Translations under genes and position numbers: made by a program
Part shown: piece after piece, positions 53,651 to 54,594 of the stretch
Layout: every line of letters starts with the position of its first letter
How positions within the stretch are numbered: the stretch's first letter is position 1
The notes under the pieces: model-generated
Seen by the model: only the letters and a program-made list of their open reading frames with translations
Databases searched by the model: none
What the model was told of the DNA's origin: nothing
Source of the DNA: Candidatus Acidiferrales bacterium
GTDB lineage: Bacteria > Acidobacteriota > Terriglobia > Acidiferrales > UBA7541
Direction of reading: 5' to 3'
Assembly (NCBI GenBank): GCA_030037525.1
Contig: JASHRC010000152.1
Location: 1-54,594, forward strand
Length of the DNA stretch: 54,594 bases

Positions 53651-53965
53651 ATGAGAAGGTACGCGTTGTTGCTGCTGGCGGCGATGGTGATCGTGCTGTT
53701 CGCGCCGGCCGCATTCGCACAAGGAGCGGGCGGCGGAGCAGAAGCGATTCCGAACTGGGTCGCGCTCGCAGCAGGATTCGGCATGGCGATCGCGTCTGCA
53801 GGCGGAGCGATCGGCCAAGGCATTGCCACGGCTCACGCTTGCGAAGGCCTCGCGCGCAATCCCGGCGCGGAAGCCGCGATTCGCTTCGCGCTGATTTTGG
53901 GTCTCGTGTTGATCGAGTCGATGGCGCTCTATACATTCGCCATCATCTTCCTGAAGGTCAAGTAA
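53651..53965 (+). CDS. atpE: ATP synthase F0 subunit c with signal-like N-terminus
   Basis: A 104-residue c subunit. Ordinary c subunits have about 80 residues; here about 25 extra N-terminal residues form a signal peptide-like segment (MRRYALLLLAAMVIVLFAP, then AAFAQ). The two-helix hairpin has the polar loop ARNPGAE, and the ion-binding Glu lies in LIESMALY. The glycine motif of helix 1 is degenerate (ASAGGAIGQG). Gln in GQG and Glu-Ser in the second helix are features shared with sodium-binding c subunits. A strong terminator follows. Confidence 0.93.
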   Translation: MRRYALLLLAAMVIVLFAPAAFAQGAGGGAEAIPNWVALAAGFGMAIASAGGAIGQGIATAHACEGLARNPGAEAAIRFALILGLVLIESMALYTFAIIFLKVK

Positions 53966-53979
53966 CTGGAACGAACTTC

Positions 53980-54015
53980 AAGCCCCGGTTCGTCGCAAAC
54001 CTCCGGGCTTTTTTT
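53980..54015 (+). terminator. Rho-independent terminator after atpE
   Basis: AAGCCCCGG (53980-53988) pairs with CCGGGCTT (54003-54010), leading into seven T. It lies 15 bases after the atpE stop and shows that the F0 transcript ends here. Confidence 0.85.
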
Positions 54016-54180
54016 CGTCTCGCAGTTTCGCGCCTGAAATCGGAGACTCTTCTTTAAGAGGTCGGAGCCTTCGCTCTGACGTTAACACGCATTCTCGCGG
54101 GCTTCCGCCCCGGAAGCCGCGAACTCCTGCAGGGAGTCGTGTGCCGCGTTACTCGTAAAAGCAGTTGGAGATAAACGCTT

Positions 54181-54576
54181 ATGAGCGTCGAAGCAGGGGG
54201 GCTCGGAATCAGTCGCGTAGGCCAAGTCGCGATTAACGTAAAGGATGTCGCGCGTGCGACCGCGTTCTATGGCGACGTGCTCGGATTGAAATTCCTTTTC
54301 TCCGCCGGGCAGTTGGCCTTCTTTGATTGCGGCGGCGTTCGCCTCATGCTGGACAAGCCCGAAAACGCCGAATTCGATCATCCCAGCTCAATCCTCTATT
54401 TCAGCGTTCCCGATATTCAGGCCGCGCACCAGAAGCTTCGCGAGGCTGGCGTTTCCATCTTGGAAGCCCCGCGCATCGTCGCGCCGATGCCGGATCACGA
54501 CCTCTGGATGAGCTTCTTTCGCGACACCGAAGGAAACGTGATGGCGCTCATGAGCGAAGTGCCGCGGAAGCGATAG
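54181..54576 (+). CDS. VOC-superfamily (glyoxalase-like) protein
   Basis: A 131-residue protein with a vicinal-oxygen-chelate fold: opening (VGQVAINVKDVARATAFYGDV cut: NVKDVARATAFYGDVLGL), a central LAFFDCGGVRLML and the closing FRDTEGNVMALMSE with a metal Glu. Such proteins are glyoxalases, dioxygenases or resistance proteins; the substrate is unknown. It begins at ATG 54181, without clear operon partner. Confidence 0.82.
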   Translation: MSVEAGGLGISRVGQVAINVKDVARATAFYGDVLGLKFLFSAGQLAFFDCGGVRLMLDKPENAEFDHPSSILYFSVPDIQAAHQKLREAGVSILEAPRIVAPMPDHDLWMSFFRDTEGNVMALMSEVPRKR

Positions 54577-54594
54577 AGCCGCTCAGATTCAGGG

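Noticed and set aside
1-54594. CRISPR arrays, insertion sequences, prophage or integrase genes
   Set aside because: No regularly spaced repeats, transposase motifs or phage structural genes are visible on either strand.

Overview
The window is about 54.6 kb of GC-rich, gene-dense bacterial chromosome from a Gram-negative-type cell: it encodes outer-membrane beta-barrels, many secreted c-type cytochromes and a TonB-receptor remnant with a carboxypeptidase-like N-terminal domain. The gene content (fused-style hisS-aspS-mutL-cmk block, tig-clpP-clpX-lon-rho block, hopanoid C-3 methylase, CarbopepD-type receptor remnant, secreted cupin and His-rich proteins) suggests an Acidobacteriota relative. 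That assignment is inference from gene style, not from a marker tree. No phage, integrase, insertion sequence or CRISPR array is visible; the core is ordinary chromosome.

Layout. 1-5.6 kb (minus): an outer-membrane porin-like barrel, a split PP2C phosphatase / Ser-Thr kinase pair and an APC permease. 5.8-12.9 kb (plus): gamma-carbonic-anhydrase-like protein, hisS (with an unusual insertion), aspS, a small membrane protein, mutL, cmk and tRNA-Leu(UAG). 13-14 kb: a secreted alpha/beta hydrolase. 14.1-34.3 kb (minus): the accessory highlight, a large respiratory block. It holds a B12-type radical SAM protein, a diheme-type membrane cytochrome b, an 11-heme and a 6-heme membrane-anchored cytochrome, two tandem monoheme cytochromes, an MtrB/PioB-like outer-membrane barrel, a DmsE/MtrA-like decaheme cytochrome, a decayed cytochrome c, a 9-heme cytochrome, cytochrome b and Rieske subunits of a bc-type complex, the hopanoid C-3 methylase HpnR, a decayed universal stress protein, and a two-component system whose sensor kinase itself carries two c-heme motifs and whose regulator is sigma-54 dependent. 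34.6-36.3 kb: a small membrane protein, a cyclic-nucleotide-binding protein without DNA-binding domain, a frameshifted second Rieske gene and a receptor remnant. 36.5-43.7 kb (plus): tig, clpP, clpX, lon, rho. 43.8-54.6 kb (plus): zinc-ribbon membrane protein, purA, molybdopterin genes moeA, moaC and mogA (with a response regulator inside), secreted small proteins, a LigW-like decarboxylase-family amidohydrolase, the F0 part of an ATP synthase (atpZ, atpI-like, atpB, atpE) ended by a terminator, and a VOC-family protein.

How it may work together. The 16.1-28.3 kb block encodes about 38 c-type heme sites and has every part of a path from the quinone pool across the periplasm and outer membrane: Rieske/cytochrome b/nonaheme complex and NapC-like and cytochrome b membrane modules, soluble monoheme carriers, and a decaheme-in-porin conduit. 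The set of decaheme protein, barrel, NapC-type cytochrome and monoheme carrier resembles MtoABCD/PioAB (Fe(II) oxidation) and MtrAB (metal reduction). No cell-surface MtrC/OmcA-type cytochrome is seen, so the direction of electron flow is open. The heme-bearing sensor kinase and a perfect CRP/FNR-type palindrome before the decaheme gene suggest redox or electron-acceptor control. Several genes around this block are broken by single-base shifts, which suggests either recent decay or indel errors in the assembly.
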